DNA from: Actinomycetes bacterium
Lineage (GTDB): Bacteria > Actinomycetota > Actinomycetes > Streptosporangiales > Streptosporangiaceae
Length of the DNA stretch: 6,599 nucleotides
Direction of reading: 5' to 3'
Assembly: GCA_023425615.1 (NCBI GenBank)
Contig: JAFACJ010000100.1
Coordinates: 1 to 6,599 of the forward strand
The position numbers and the translations under genes are program-made. Positions 6,102 through 6,599 of this stretch are shown here, piece after piece; position 1 is the stretch's first letter, and every line of letters starts with the position of its first letter. The notes under the pieces are model-generated. The model made no database searches. It saw nothing but the letters and a program-made list of their open reading frames with translations, and had not been told where the DNA came from.

Positions 6102-6599
6102 ATGAAGAGCGTGGTGTGCGTCAAGCACGTGCCCGCCGCCGGCGCGGAGCCGGGATTCACCCAGGACGGGACGACCGACCGGGCGGCGGTCGACTCGATC
6201 CTGTCCGAACTCGACGAGTACGCGGTGGAGCAGGCGCTGCGGATCGCCGCCGCCCACGAGGGCGCCGAGGTCACCTGCCTCACGGTCGGCCCCGACGGCG
6301 CCAAGGACTCCCTGCGCAAGGCGCTGGCCATGGGCGGGGACAAGGCGGTCCACATCAGCGACGAGGCCATCCGCGGCACCGACGCCCTCGGCACCTCGCT
6401 CGTCCTGGCCAAGGCCATCGAGCGCCACGGATTCGACCTGGTCGTCTGCGGCATGGCCTCGACCGACGGGGCCATGGGCGTGATGCCGTCCCTCCTGGCC
6501 GAGCGCCTGGGCGTCCCCGCCGTCACCTATCTGGACGAGGTCGCCGTCGAGGGCTCCACGGTGACCGGACGCCGCGAGGGCGACACCGCCACCGAGCGG
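6102..6599 (+). CDS. etfB: Electron transfer flavoprotein beta subunit, partial (C-terminus beyond right edge)
   Basis: The first 166 residues are present and remain open at the right edge; the family is about 250-265 aa. ETF beta pairs with the alpha subunit to form the soluble FAD/AMP carrier that takes electrons from acyl-CoA dehydrogenases to ETF-quinone oxidoreductase. Recognisable segments are the N-terminal strand MKSVVCVKHVP, LDEYAVEQALRIA (37-49), EVTCLTVGPDGAKDSLRKALAMG (about 56-78), GTDALGTSLVLAKAI (92-106) and DLVVCGMASTDGAMG (112-126), leading to LLAERLGVPAVTYL (131-144). This last part corresponds to the nucleotide-binding region that holds AMP in ETF beta. ATG 6102 is preceded by GGAGG (6091-6095) at 6 bases. 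It directly follows the dehydrogenase, suggesting a dedicated carrier; an alpha-subunit gene is expected just outside the window. Confidence 0.95.
   Translation, partial: MKSVVCVKHVPAAGAEPGFTQDGTTDRAAVDSILSELDEYAVEQALRIAAAHEGAEVTCLTVGPDGAKDSLRKALAMGGDKAVHISDEAIRGTDALGTSLVLAKAIERHGFDLVVCGMASTDGAMGVMPSLLAERLGVPAVTYLDEVAVEGSTVTGRREGDTATER

Noticed and set aside
6077..6526. Minus-strand open frame of 149 aa at the right end
   Set aside because: It is antisense to the start of the ETF beta gene, which has a good ribosome binding site and clear family sequence.

Overview
The window is high-GC DNA with GTG and ATG starts, good Shine-Dalgarno sites and tightly packed genes. This fits an actinomycete; a Streptosporangiales/Thermomonospora-like host is only a guess. 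It holds part of an acyl-CoA catabolic locus arranged as two divergent transcription units. All genes read cleanly with no frameshifts. No RNA gene, insertion sequence, CRISPR array or tRNA was seen, and no stretch over 300 bases lacks a gene.

Leftward unit (minus strand), starting near 4002: a crotonase-fold enoyl-CoA hydratase/isomerase (3085-4002), an AMP-forming acyl-CoA ligase of the FadD type (1462-3036), a thiolase-fold protein lacking the usual thiolase catalytic residues (293-1462), and a zinc-ribbon/OB-fold DUF35 protein that runs off the left edge (1-296). The last three are coupled by 1-base and 4-base stop/start overlaps. Rightward unit (plus strand): a second crotonase (4107-4874), a short acyl-CoA dehydrogenase (4939-6054) and the beginning of the electron transfer flavoprotein beta subunit (6102 to the right edge).

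Together the genes can activate an acid to its CoA ester (ligase), desaturate it (dehydrogenase, passing electrons to the ETF), hydrate or isomerise the enoyl-CoA (two crotonases with different active-site acids), and cleave a C-C bond (thiolase-fold protein with its DUF35 partner). No ordinary Cys-dependent thiolase is present in the window. The thiolase-fold/DUF35 pair resembles the Ltp2-ChsH2(DUF35) retro-aldolase of steroid side-chain degradation, so the pathway may end in an aldol cleavage of a beta-branched, tertiary-hydroxy acyl-CoA. The substrate cannot be read from the sequence.

Three AT-rich islands stand out in the GC-rich background: about 3067-3099 before the ligase, 4042-4072 between the divergent crotonases, and 6065-6090 before the ETF gene. 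They share a 14-base motif, TAGTTANAYYATTY. This looks like the operator of a local regulon whose regulator is not in the window.
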